Part shown: positions 43,722 through 50,371 of the stretch, piece by piece
How the letters are laid out: each line of letters begins with the position of its first letter
How positions within the stretch are numbered: the first letter of the stretch is position 1
Made by a program: the position numbers and the translations under genes
Notes under the pieces: model-generated
Seen by the model: only the letters and a program-made list of their open reading frames with translations
Told to the model about the DNA's origin: nothing
Databases searched by the model: none
NCBI GenBank assembly: GCA_012519885.1
Contig: JAAYPI010000048.1
Location: 1-50,371 of the forward strand
Length of the DNA: 50,371 bases
DNA from: Bacteroidales bacterium
GTDB taxonomy: Bacteria > Bacteroidota > Bacteroidia > Bacteroidales > Paludibacteraceae
Direction of reading: 5' to 3'

Positions 43722-44420
43722 TTAGTTTTGACTTTTTTCTATGCTTTCAACATATGGGATTAACACTTTATCTTCTATCAATGTATGTCGGTTGAGGTCT
43801 TCTTCGAATAAGAAAATATCGTATAGTAATTTATTGCGTTCACGGGAAGGGCAATCGTTGGGTACATATTTAATGATAATGTTTTTTAAGTCCCCTAGTT
43901 TCTCTTCAATATTGGTGTGGTTTTTTTCAAATTGTTGGATACCAAAACCTGGTGTTTTTTCTCCTGCAATCAGTTTATACACATAAGGAAAAACGCTACT
44001 ATCCTCGTATTCGAGGTGTTTGATTACTTCTTTTTTGTATCCATCAAAAAAAGTTTCGATAATACTATAATGCTTATTGGAGCAGGATTGGTTCATTGCA
44101 TGTATAGATTGTTCTATTTCTACAATGCGTTCAGTTAGATAGTATTGGTGCGAATTGGATAGATACGAGAGCAAAGTGTGTATGTCAATTGTTTGTATTT
44201 CGCTAGGTGTAGGCATATAATTGTCTTGCGTATAAATAGTGCATACGAGTAGAAAAAAATCTGTTGGAACAGCATAGTGGCTACACACTTCAGCTACGGT
44301 TTTTTCGCCAAACCCGAGAGGAATACCAAATCGGGTAATTACGGGCAACAGTTTGAAATTATGCAAAATAAGGTTAGCTAATTTCATCTGTGGAGTAAAA
44401 TGTATCTGTTTCATTGGCAA
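43722..44420 (-). CDS. Hemerythrin-domain protein, RIC/ScdA-like
   Basis: This 232-residue protein has an N-terminal segment (about 10-60) resembling the RIC/ScdA N-terminal domain, but with GIPLGFGEKT where the usual double-Cys motif would be. A hemerythrin-like helical bundle (about 85-225) follows. Candidate di-iron ligands are H91, H135, E139 (HLEYE), H168 (KNHTNIE), H212 and E216 (RHTLIED). RIC proteins repair iron-sulfur clusters or bind NO/O2. Pairing with a LuxR regulator next to feoAB suggests sensing, which is an inference. Confidence 0.85.
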   Translation of the reverse strand: MPMKQIHFTPQMKLANLILHNFKLLPVITRFGIPLGFGEKTVAEVCSHYAVPTDFFLLVCTIYTQDNYMPTPSEIQTIDIHTLLSYLSNSHQYYLTERIVEIEQSIHAMNQSCSNKHYSIIETFFDGYKKEVIKHLEYEDSSVFPYVYKLIAGEKTPGFGIQQFEKNHTNIEEKLGDLKNIIIKYVPNDCPSRERNKLLYDIFLFEEDLNRHTLIEDKVLIPYVESIEKSQN

Positions 44421-44455
44421 AGGAATAAGTATATTATGTAGGCAATTAACTCATA

Positions 44456-44463
44456 CAAAGATA
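44456..44463 (-). promoter_or_regulatory. Candidate -7 element for the RIC-luxR unit
   Basis: On the minus strand this reads TATCTTTG (TAnnTTTG), 35 nt upstream of the RIC-like ATG. Possible TTG at 44491-44493 is 27 nt away, too far for a good -33. Confidence 0.45.
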
Positions 44464-44577
44464 GGCGTTTTTTTTAGAAATCGTCCGCTTGCAATCAGAA
44501 AATTGTAGGTAAACGAACCACTAGTCAGTAATGGAGATATATCCTACGCGGAATATGCATACCTTTGTATTATAGTT

Positions 44578-44646
44578 TATCTAGTTTGTTTGTAGCAAAA
44601 AAGATTCTCTTTTATCCTCTAAAACGTCTATCTAGTTTTGTTTGTA
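44578..44646. repeat. Short direct repeat downstream of pyk
   Basis: TATCTAGTTTGTTTGTA (44578-44594) and TATCTAGTTTTGTTTGTA (44629-44646) are the same apart from one added T. They lie 51 bp apart in the 237-bp gap between pyk and the RIC-like gene. No role is known. The rest of the gap holds only the RIC promoter motif and a possible plus-strand TACCTTTG at 44560-44567. Confidence 0.6.
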
Positions 44647-44657
44647 AAGTAGTGATT

Positions 44658-46103
44658 TTAGAAGTTTGGTAAGATGTATTTTTCTCGTGATTCAAATATT
44701 TTCTTTACAGTATTTATTTCGAGGAAGGTAGTGCCAAAACCGATACCCAAGCTCCCACTTAAATAACATACAGTATCGTTGATGTTAATCCATTTTTCGT
44801 TAAGTAGAAACTGTAAACCTTTGATCATGTATTGTTGCGTGTTGTCGTTACCACTATCTTGAAAAAATGGAAAAACTCCATAGGAAAGAGCCAATAATCG
44901 GGTAGATCGTTCGTGATAGCAGATAGCAAAAATTGGGTTTTGACCACGATACGCCGCCAAATAGCGAGCTGTAAGTCCGCTGTAGGTGTCAGTAAAAATG
45001 GCTTTTGACCCTAAGTTAGAGCATGCTGAAACAGCAGCATTGCATAGGAAAGATGTGGTGTCGTTGGTGCTTATTTCAATAGGAATATCATTTTCCGCCA
45101 TTTTAGTTTTTTCGGCTTCTTTGGCTATTGTTGCCATGGTGCGTACCGCCTCTACCGGGTATTTGCCATAAGCTGTTTCGCCACTCAGCATTAACGCATC
45201 CGTGCGGTAGTAGATAGCGTTGGCAATATCAGTTACTTCGGCACGTGTTGGGCGAGGATTGTGTATCATGGTGTGTAGCATTTGCGTAGCTACAATCACT
45301 GGTTTTTTGGCTTGTACACATTTGCGTATTAAGCGGCGTTGAATTCCGGGTATTTTTTCTTGAGCTACTTCAATGCCTAAATCACCACGAGCAATCATTA
45401 CCCCATACGTTTGTTCCAATATTTCGTTGATATTATCAACCCCCTCTTGGTTTTCGATTTTTGAGATAATTTTTATTGGACTGTTGTGTTGGTCGAGTAT
45501 AGCTTGAATGTCTTTTATATCTTGTGCATTGCGTACAAAAGAGTGGGCAATAAAATCGATATCATTTTCAATTGCTATTAAGATGTTTTGTTTGTCCCGT
45601 TCGGTTAATGAGGGTAAATTGATGCGTACACCGGGTACGTTTACGCTTTTACGGATACCTAGCATACCATCGTTTTGGGCTTCGCATAGTAGGTAATCGG
45701 TTGTTTTTTCAATTACTTTTAGGTCAATTTCACCATCGTCGAACAAAATATCGTCGTTTACATTCAAGTCACGAACAAAAAACGGATAGTTAACATAAAT
45801 ATGCTCGTGGGTAGATATTTTATCTGGATTGCCTGAAATTTTGATTTTATCCCCTGTTTTTATATCAATGCCATTGCCTTGTACAATCGTTGTTCGTATT
45901 TCTGGACCCTTGGTGTCCATCAGTATGGCAATTTGGTTGCTAACTTCTCTGGTATTGTTTATGATGCGTAAAAATCCCTCCAAGTCGAGGTGTGCTGAGT
46001 TTAACCGCACAACATTCATTCCTTCGTTGTATAATTGGCGTAGAAAATCTACATCGCAACGCTTGTCGCTCATAGTGGCTATGATTTTTGTGGCTTTTGA
46101 CAT
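44658..46103 (-). CDS. pyk: Pyruvate kinase
   Basis: This 481-residue glycolytic enzyme converts phosphoenolpyruvate and ADP into pyruvate and ATP. Motifs are VVRLNSAHLD, LMDTKGPEIRT (Lys of the active site), IKIISKIENQEGV (catalytic Lys/Glu), VMIARGDLGIEV, and KPVIVATQML. The C-terminal domain (about 350-475) is present, with TYSGLTARYLAAYR. The length is standard. It is monocistronic by spacing. The 250-bp upstream gap holds a -7-like motif. Confidence 0.97.
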   Translation of the reverse strand: MSKATKIIATMSDKRCDVDFLRQLYNEGMNVVRLNSAHLDLEGFLRIINNTREVSNQIAILMDTKGPEIRTTIVQGNGIDIKTGDKIKISGNPDKISTHEHIYVNYPFFVRDLNVNDDILFDDGEIDLKVIEKTTDYLLCEAQNDGMLGIRKSVNVPGVRINLPSLTERDKQNILIAIENDIDFIAHSFVRNAQDIKDIQAILDQHNSPIKIISKIENQEGVDNINEILEQTYGVMIARGDLGIEVAQEKIPGIQRRLIRKCVQAKKPVIVATQMLHTMIHNPRPTRAEVTDIANAIYYRTDALMLSGETAYGKYPVEAVRTMATIAKEAEKTKMAENDIPIEISTNDTTSFLCNAAVSACSNLGSKAIFTDTYSGLTARYLAAYRGQNPIFAICYHERSTRLLALSYGVFPFFQDSGNDNTQQYMIKGLQFLLNEKWININDTVCYLSGSLGIGFGTTFLEINTVKKIFESREKYILPNF

Positions 46104-46210
46104 AAAAGCTTGTTATTAAATTAGGGGGAATTTTTATTCTTTTTTAAAAGAAAAACAGTGTATACTAAAGGGTAATTATAGAGTTATTGCTGCTTTCTTT
46201 TTTTCGGATG

Positions 46211-46218
46211 CAAAAATA
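46211..46218 (-). promoter_or_regulatory. Candidate -7 element for pyk
   Basis: On the minus strand this reads TATTTTTG, 107 nt upstream of the pyk ATG. If used, it gives a long leader. A -33 element at a normal distance is not evident. Confidence 0.35.
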
Positions 46219-46353
46219 CAAATAATATCAATAAAAAACTGAAAAACGCGACAAATTTTCTAGAAATGATATTTATTAGAGTTAATTTGTCTTAAAACGG
46301 TGTATTTTGCTTTTATATTGAAGATGAATTGCTTTCGATTATATGAATAGAAT

Positions 46354-47616
46354 CTATTCCCCATTTTTTATCTTGCTACTATATTGGTATATATATCTTG
46401 CAATAACACCAATAAGCAATAATCCAAAGCCAGAAACAATAACCATACATGGGAGAGAAAAAGCCATTACGATACACCCTATCAGTCCTAACCAAGGTAT
46501 TATAGAGCCATATATCTGTTCAATGCGAGGTTGACGAATAGCAGCTGCATTAGCTATGGTGTAATACAATAGAATGGTGAAAGTGGCTGTACGTACAACA
46601 AATGGGAAAGAACCGAATAGAGTGATTAACAAAATAATTGCCGAAGTGAATAAAATGGCTATATGAGGAACTGCTGTTTTTTTGTGAATCGATTCAAAAA
46701 AATGAGGCAAATCATTGCGGCGACCCATTGCCAAAAGCATGCGGCTAATACCTACTATCTGGCTTAGTAGTACGCCCAACATAGCTGTTGAGGCTCCTAA
46801 GGTGATAACAACAGACATACCTGGAGCTTGTATTCTGTCTGCTGCTAGTTGTAGTGGAGAATTCGTACTTGCCATAGATGGGGCTCCTAATACTCCCGTA
46901 GCCACTATAGATACGCCAACATATAGTAGTATTGCCACGGCTATAGTTATAATCACCGCTTTGGGGATTGTTTTTCGTGGGTTGCGAACTTCTTCGGCTA
47001 ATGTGGCTATACGTGCATATCCTGTGAAAGCAAAAAATAAGATAGCTGCAGATTCGGCTATTCCTTTCCATCCAAATGGAGCAAAAGGAATGAAATTTGT
47101 TTTATCAACACTTGGAATACCACCAACTACAAAATATAGTAGTGATAATAAGGTGATGAGTACAATAGCAATATTTATCGTTCCTACTTTTTGTATGCCC
47201 CACAAATTGGCAAACGTAAGCAATACAATGGCTGCAATAGAATATTCGATGGGAGAGAAATAGGGTATAAGTTGATGGAAATAGCTTCCTAAACCTATAG
47301 CCACAATGCCTCCTGCTGATAGTTTGCTTAATACAAACATCCATCCTGCAGAAAAGCCTAACGAAGGGGTTAGCAAGCGATACCCATATTCGTACGTACC
47401 TCCAGATTGAGGATAAACGGCAGCCAATTGTGATGAACTGAGCCCATTAAAAGTGGCTATTGTACCTGCTATCAATAAGCCTATGATAAAAGAAGGTCCA
47501 GATACACCAGCAGCAACTCCTGTAACAACAAATATACCTGCTCCAATAATCGCTCCTAAGCCAACAGCTACGGCATCTTTTAAGTCTAAACTCCTTTTTA
47601 GTTTATTTAGTTTCAT
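46354..47616 (-). CDS. APC-superfamily amino acid permease
   Basis: This 420-residue integral membrane protein has about 12 helices. The N-terminal signature is VGLGAIIGAGIFVVTGVAAG (helix 1 unwound segment), followed by YPQSGGTYEYGYRLLTPSLG, typical of the APC/AmAT family. FFAFTGYARIATLAEEVRNP marks helix 6. It probably moves amino acids by proton or substrate exchange; the substrate cannot be told. The end contains a palindrome GAATAGA-A-TCTATTC (46345-46359) over the stop codon. Confidence 0.9.
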   Translation of the reverse strand: MKLNKLKRSLDLKDAVAVGLGAIIGAGIFVVTGVAAGVSGPSFIIGLLIAGTIATFNGLSSSQLAAVYPQSGGTYEYGYRLLTPSLGFSAGWMFVLSKLSAGGIVAIGLGSYFHQLIPYFSPIEYSIAAIVLLTFANLWGIQKVGTINIAIVLITLLSLLYFVVGGIPSVDKTNFIPFAPFGWKGIAESAAILFFAFTGYARIATLAEEVRNPRKTIPKAVIITIAVAILLYVGVSIVATGVLGAPSMASTNSPLQLAADRIQAPGMSVVITLGASTAMLGVLLSQIVGISRMLLAMGRRNDLPHFFESIHKKTAVPHIAILFTSAIILLITLFGSFPFVVRTATFTILLYYTIANAAAIRQPRIEQIYGSIIPWLGLIGCIVMAFSLPCMVIVSGFGLLLIGVIARYIYQYSSKIKNGE

Positions 47617-47933
47617 AGTGTGTATGTTTGTTTAACCCTATCCCCACAATGTCTGTAAGTATAAAATCGTTGTTATCTATGTACAAAAGTATTGAAAAAG
47701 AGAATAACTATATGGTATAATAGTACTAAAAAATGGTATTTTTGAAGAATATACAGTATGGTTGGTTGTGTGTACGATTTTTTTCGTTGACTAGTATGGT
47801 ATGTTTGCCCATTCATTTTGAAAATAGAAAAGGAGATATCGTTACGTTGAATATTCTCCGAAAAAAGTATAAAAAATCAGTAGTATTTGTAAACTTTTCA
47901 CGAACTTTGTAGTTCTTCCAAAAAAAAACAACA
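47617..47933. other. Divergent intergenic region, APC permease / MATE exporter
   Basis: This is a 317-bp AT-rich gap without a convincing gene. Facing the permease there is TACTTTTG on the minus strand (47684-47691). Facing the MATE gene there are TATTTTTG (47737-47744) and TATGTTTG (47800-47807), both fitting TAnnTTTG, and a near match GAACTTTG (47902-47909) just before the A-rich leader. None has a well-placed -33, so the real start sites cannot be chosen from sequence. Confidence 0.5.
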
Positions 47934-49313
47934 ATGATTCAGAAACATTCTCCACTAAGTCTTGGTACAGAAAGTATTGGTAAGCTGTTGGCACAATATG
48001 CTATTCCTGCTATTGTAGCGATGACAGCTTCTTCTCTATACAATATCACGGATAGTGTTTTTATTGGGCATGGAGTTGGAGCTCTTGCTATATCAGGTTT
48101 AGCTCTTACTTTTCCGGTTATGAACTTAGCTGCGGCATTTGGTTCGCTCGTTGGAGCGGGAGCTTCTGCTCTTATGTCGATGCGATTAGGTCAAAAAGAC
48201 TATGACACTGCGAATAAAGTACTAGGGAACGTATTTGTGCTGAATATTATTATGGGGTTGGCATTTACAGGCATCATGCTTGTTTTTCTGAAACCTATTT
48301 TGTATTTTTTTGGTGCTAGCGAAGCAACACTGCCTTATGCGTATGATTATCTTCAGGTAATTCTTTACGGAAATGTAGTAACACATATGTATATGGGTCT
48401 TAATGCCTTGTTGCGTTCATCGGGTCATCCTCAGAAGGCAATGTATGCAACGATATGTTCGGTTATTCTTAATTTGGGACTTACCCCATTATTTATTTAT
48501 GTTTTTGGATGGGGTATTAAAGGGAGTGCTTGGGCTACTGTACTGTCACAACTCTTGATGTTGATATGGCAGATAACAATTTTTAGTAATAAAAAGAATT
48601 TTATTCATTTGAAGAAAGGAGTTTTTCGATTAGAAAAAAAGATAGTTCTCGATTCGTTTGCAATTGGATTATCTCCTTTTTTTATGAATGCAGCGTCATC
48701 TGTTATTATTATCGTTATCAATCAGGCATTAAGCCGTCATGGTGGGGATTTGGCAGTAGGTGCTTATGGAATTGTTAACCGTGTTGTTTTCCTTTTTGCC
48801 ATGGTAGTATTGGGACTTAATCAGGGAATGCAACCCATTGCAGGGTATAATTTTGGTGCCCAGCATTATGATCGTGTAGATAAAGTGCTGCGTACAACTA
48901 TTTTGTATGCCACAGGCATTATGATTTTTGGATTTATTATAGGGCAATTTTTCCCATTTTCTGTTGCATCTGTATTTACCACCGATGTGCAACTTACCGA
49001 ACATGCAGTAAAAGGCTTGCGTATTGTGATGATTTTTTTTCCAATTATTGGATTTCAGATGGTAACGGGCAATTTTTTTCAAAGTATTGGTCAGGCAAAA
49101 AAAGCCATTTTTCTTTCACTTACTAGGCAGATGATATTTTTGTTGCCTTGTTTGCTTATTTTCCCTTCCATATGGGGCGTGAAAGGTGTTTGGTTTAGTT
49201 TGCCTACAGCTGATCTAGCCTCAAGTTTGGTTGCAGGATGGTTGCTTAGTAAACAACTTAAACAATTTAAAAGGAGTAAACAGACTAAGTCGTGTGATGA
49301 AGTAGGGATTTAA
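47934..49313 (+). CDS. MATE-family efflux transporter
   Basis: This 459-residue protein has about 12 transmembrane helices in two related halves. The first starts with LLAQYAIPAIVAMTASSLYNITDSVFIG (split: PAIVAMTASSLYNITDSVF) and GLALTFPVMNLAAAFGSLVGAG. The second has LGLNQGMQPIAGYNFGAQ, a typical MATE motif. It exports cationic compounds in exchange for Na+ or H+; the substrate is unknown. It belongs to the DinF/NorM-like branch common in Bacteroidales. The next gene is 26 nt downstream, probably in the same unit. Confidence 0.93.
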   Translation: MIQKHSPLSLGTESIGKLLAQYAIPAIVAMTASSLYNITDSVFIGHGVGALAISGLALTFPVMNLAAAFGSLVGAGASALMSMRLGQKDYDTANKVLGNVFVLNIIMGLAFTGIMLVFLKPILYFFGASEATLPYAYDYLQVILYGNVVTHMYMGLNALLRSSGHPQKAMYATICSVILNLGLTPLFIYVFGWGIKGSAWATVLSQLLMLIWQITIFSNKKNFIHLKKGVFRLEKKIVLDSFAIGLSPFFMNAASSVIIIVINQALSRHGGDLAVGAYGIVNRVVFLFAMVVLGLNQGMQPIAGYNFGAQHYDRVDKVLRTTILYATGIMIFGFIIGQFFPFSVASVFTTDVQLTEHAVKGLRIVMIFFPIIGFQMVTGNFFQSIGQAKKAIFLSLTRQMIFLLPCLLIFPSIWGVKGVWFSLPTADLASSLVAGWLLSKQLKQFKRSKQTKSCDEVGI

Positions 49314-49325
49314 TTCAACGTTATT

Positions 49326-49331
49326 AGGAGG
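49326..49331 (+). promoter_or_regulatory. Strong Shine-Dalgarno site of the cytidylate-kinase-like gene
   Basis: A perfect AGGAGG stands 8 nt before the ATG at 49340. Such sites are rare in Bacteroidota, and I do not see one before the other genes I checked here. It fixes the start codon. Confidence 0.75.
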
Positions 49332-49339
49332 ATTTTTCT

Positions 49340-49948
49340 ATGAACAACAATTTTATTATTACCATTGGTAGAGAATTAGGAAGTGGAGGTCGCATTATAG
49401 GAGCTCAATTGGCGAAAAAACTGAATAGTGCGTTTTACGACAAAGAATTAATTCTAAGAGCCTCCAAAGAAAGCGGTCTGTCTAGCTCTTTTATGGAGCA
49501 AGTTGATGAGCATTTTAGTCCTATTCAGACAGGAGGGCTTTTGGGCGATTTTTTTCAACAATTTTATTTTAGTAGTGAATCTTGTTTTCAAATCCAAAGT
49601 GATGTTATTCGTGAGATTGCTGAACATGAATCTGCCGTAATAGTAGGACGTGGAGCTGATTATGTGTTGAGAGAACATCCGCGTTGTTTGAATATTTTTG
49701 TTACAGCTAACATGAGTGATCGTATACAACGTGTTGCCGAATCGCATACGATAAGTGAAGATGAAGCACGTATCCTTATTGAAAAAGCCGATAAAAAGCG
49801 TGCTTCTTTTTACAATTATTTTACGAGCAAAGAATGGGGCAGAGCAAAATCATATGATTTGTGTGTAAATTCTTCGGTATTTGGATTGGAAAAAACAACC
49901 GACTACATTTTTCAGCTTGTGAAAGATAGATTTTCTCCAATCCCCTAA
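49340..49948 (+). CDS. Cytidylate kinase-like family protein
   Basis: This 202-residue P-loop protein opens with IITIGRELGSGGRIIGAQLAKKL, the degenerate Walker A of the cytidylate-kinase-2 group (GRELGSGG instead of GxxGxGKS). FYDKELILRAS and VIVGRGADYVLREHP follow, then IFVTANMSDRIQRV. It is probably a nucleotide or small-molecule kinase. The substrate is not established. The canonical cmk is elsewhere in the window, so this is an extra paralogue. It is likely cotranscribed with the MATE gene. Confidence 0.88.
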   Translation: MNNNFIITIGRELGSGGRIIGAQLAKKLNSAFYDKELILRASKESGLSSSFMEQVDEHFSPIQTGGLLGDFFQQFYFSSESCFQIQSDVIREIAEHESAVIVGRGADYVLREHPRCLNIFVTANMSDRIQRVAESHTISEDEARILIEKADKKRASFYNYFTSKEWGRAKSYDLCVNSSVFGLEKTTDYIFQLVKDRFSPIP

Positions 49949-50371
49949 TCATTAAGATGCATTCTTGTTAGTGAATTGTAGCTACACACTATCAAATATA
50001 TAATAAAAGAAAACAAGATTTTTTTCGATATCGTGTGAGAGGCTCTGGTTGTTTGTTTTTGGTTGGCTTAAAAAAATCTCTGTTAAGCAGATTGAAAATC
50101 CTGATAGAATGTTCAAGGTCTTAAAGGTCGGATTTGGAAATCCGACCTGACGGGGTTGTTCTAGTGTTTTATTGTCGTTACAAACGACAAACTATAAACC
50201 CCTCGTTGTGAAAACGAGGGGTAGGGAGATAGAGGCAGTAGCCTGTAGCTTGTAGCCCCATATTACTAACTACCATTACTGTAGAACGTTTACAAAAACG
50301 TGGTTACGAATCTATGTCAACGTATTATCTTAAAATTGCTCCATTTCTTCATGAACCGTCCCGACACCACG
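49949..50371. other. Gene-poor right end
   Basis: After the cytidylate-kinase-like stop there is no recognised gene. The first 175 bases are AT-rich and show nothing clear. Then come three hairpins (50125-50222), a threefold GTAGCYT stretch (50238-50258), and a plus-strand reading frame open from 50242 to the edge with an ATG at 50314 (19 codons visible), which I could not identify. Confidence 0.6.
50125..50222. repeat. Cluster of three perfect hairpins (REP-like)
   Basis: Three inverted repeats occur within 98 bp. AGGTCGGATTT/AAATCCGACCT (50125-50148) has an 11-bp stem, TTGTCGTT/AACGACAA (50172-50190) 8 bp, and ACCCCTCGTT/AACGAGGGGT (50198-50222) 10 bp. They are more GC-rich than the surroundings. 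None is followed by a T-run on the plus strand, so they are unlike ordinary terminators. Repetitive extragenic palindromes mobilised by a RAYT-type transposase are the likeliest explanation, but a second copy cannot be checked here. Confidence 0.75.

Noticed and set aside
44560-44567. Plus-strand TACCTTTG suggesting an antisense transcript into pyk
   Set aside because: No -33 element lies upstream and no plus-strand gene follows; single octamer matches are expected by chance in AT-rich DNA.
50125-50222. CRISPR array
   Set aside because: The three palindromes have different sequences and uneven spacing, so there are no direct repeats with spacers.
50328-50371. Minus-strand C-terminal fragment ending in EEMEQF
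   Set aside because: Only about 13 codons are visible, no family can be recognised, and a longer frame exists on the other strand.

Overview
This AT-rich window comes from a Bacteroidota chromosome, most likely order Bacteroidales. Three things point there. (1) It carries PorP-K-L-M-N, PorZ, PorQ and PorG, the core of the type IX secretion system (T9SS). (2) The intergenic spaces repeatedly contain TAnnTTTG, the -7 element of the Bacteroidetes sigma factor, in places with a TTTG/TTG about 17-24 bases upstream. (3) It has lineage-typical features: a FeoA-FeoB fusion, DUF2795, DUF1599, a BT_3928-type DoxX protein, and rpsU-xerC-hpf followed by tRNAs. I cannot name the genus. Nearly all genes are chromosomal housekeeping genes. 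I found no insertion sequence, prophage, CRISPR array or rRNA.

Layout. 1-1.8 kb (- strand): rpsU, xerC, hpf, a strong hairpin, then tRNA-Thr, tRNA-Tyr and tRNA-Gly running off the left edge. 2.0-11.5 kb (+): aminopeptidase P, a thioredoxin-fold lipid/envelope-type protein, a gamma-carbonic-anhydrase-like protein, DUF1599, a DoxX-like protein, tpiA, a terminator, rdgB and porZ. 11.5-13.7 kb (-): typA and folK. 13.8-20.8 kb (-): an envelope-biogenesis operon porG-uppS-bamA-methyltransferase-skp-skp, with murI behind a hairpin. 21.0-26.7 kb (-): the T9SS motor/ring operon porP-porK-porL-porM-porN. 26.8-30.5 kb (-): DUF2795, a cobalamin adenosyltransferase, a methyltransferase, hflX and tonB. 30.6-36.0 kb (+): porQ-cmk-ispH-uvrA. 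36.1-38.0 kb (-): rpsA. 38.1-43.0 kb (-): feoAB, then a T9SS-sorted esterase, a FeoB-associated Cys-rich membrane protein and a cyclophilin. 43.1-44.4 kb (-): a RIC-like hemerythrin protein and a LuxR-type regulator with a degenerate receiver. 44.7-47.6 kb (-): pyk and an APC permease. 47.9-49.9 kb (+): a MATE exporter and a cytidylate-kinase-like protein. 50.1-50.2 kb: a cluster of three perfect hairpins.

How the genes work together. Most of a T9SS is encoded here: the PorL/PorM motor, the PorK/PorN ring, PorP, PorG, PorQ and PorZ. The esterase at 39.2-40.4 kb carries a matching C-terminal sorting domain, so a likely cargo is in the same window. PorG is coupled to BamA, UppS and Skp in one operon, linking the secretion system to outer-membrane assembly.

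The least ordinary part is 38-44.5 kb. An iron-import operon sits beside a di-iron hemerythrin protein and a regulator that lacks the phospho-acceptor Asp. Two near-identical palindromes, exactly 32 bp apart, lie directly upstream of the feoAB promoter. I infer an iron/oxygen/NO-responsive circuit there, but this is not demonstrated.
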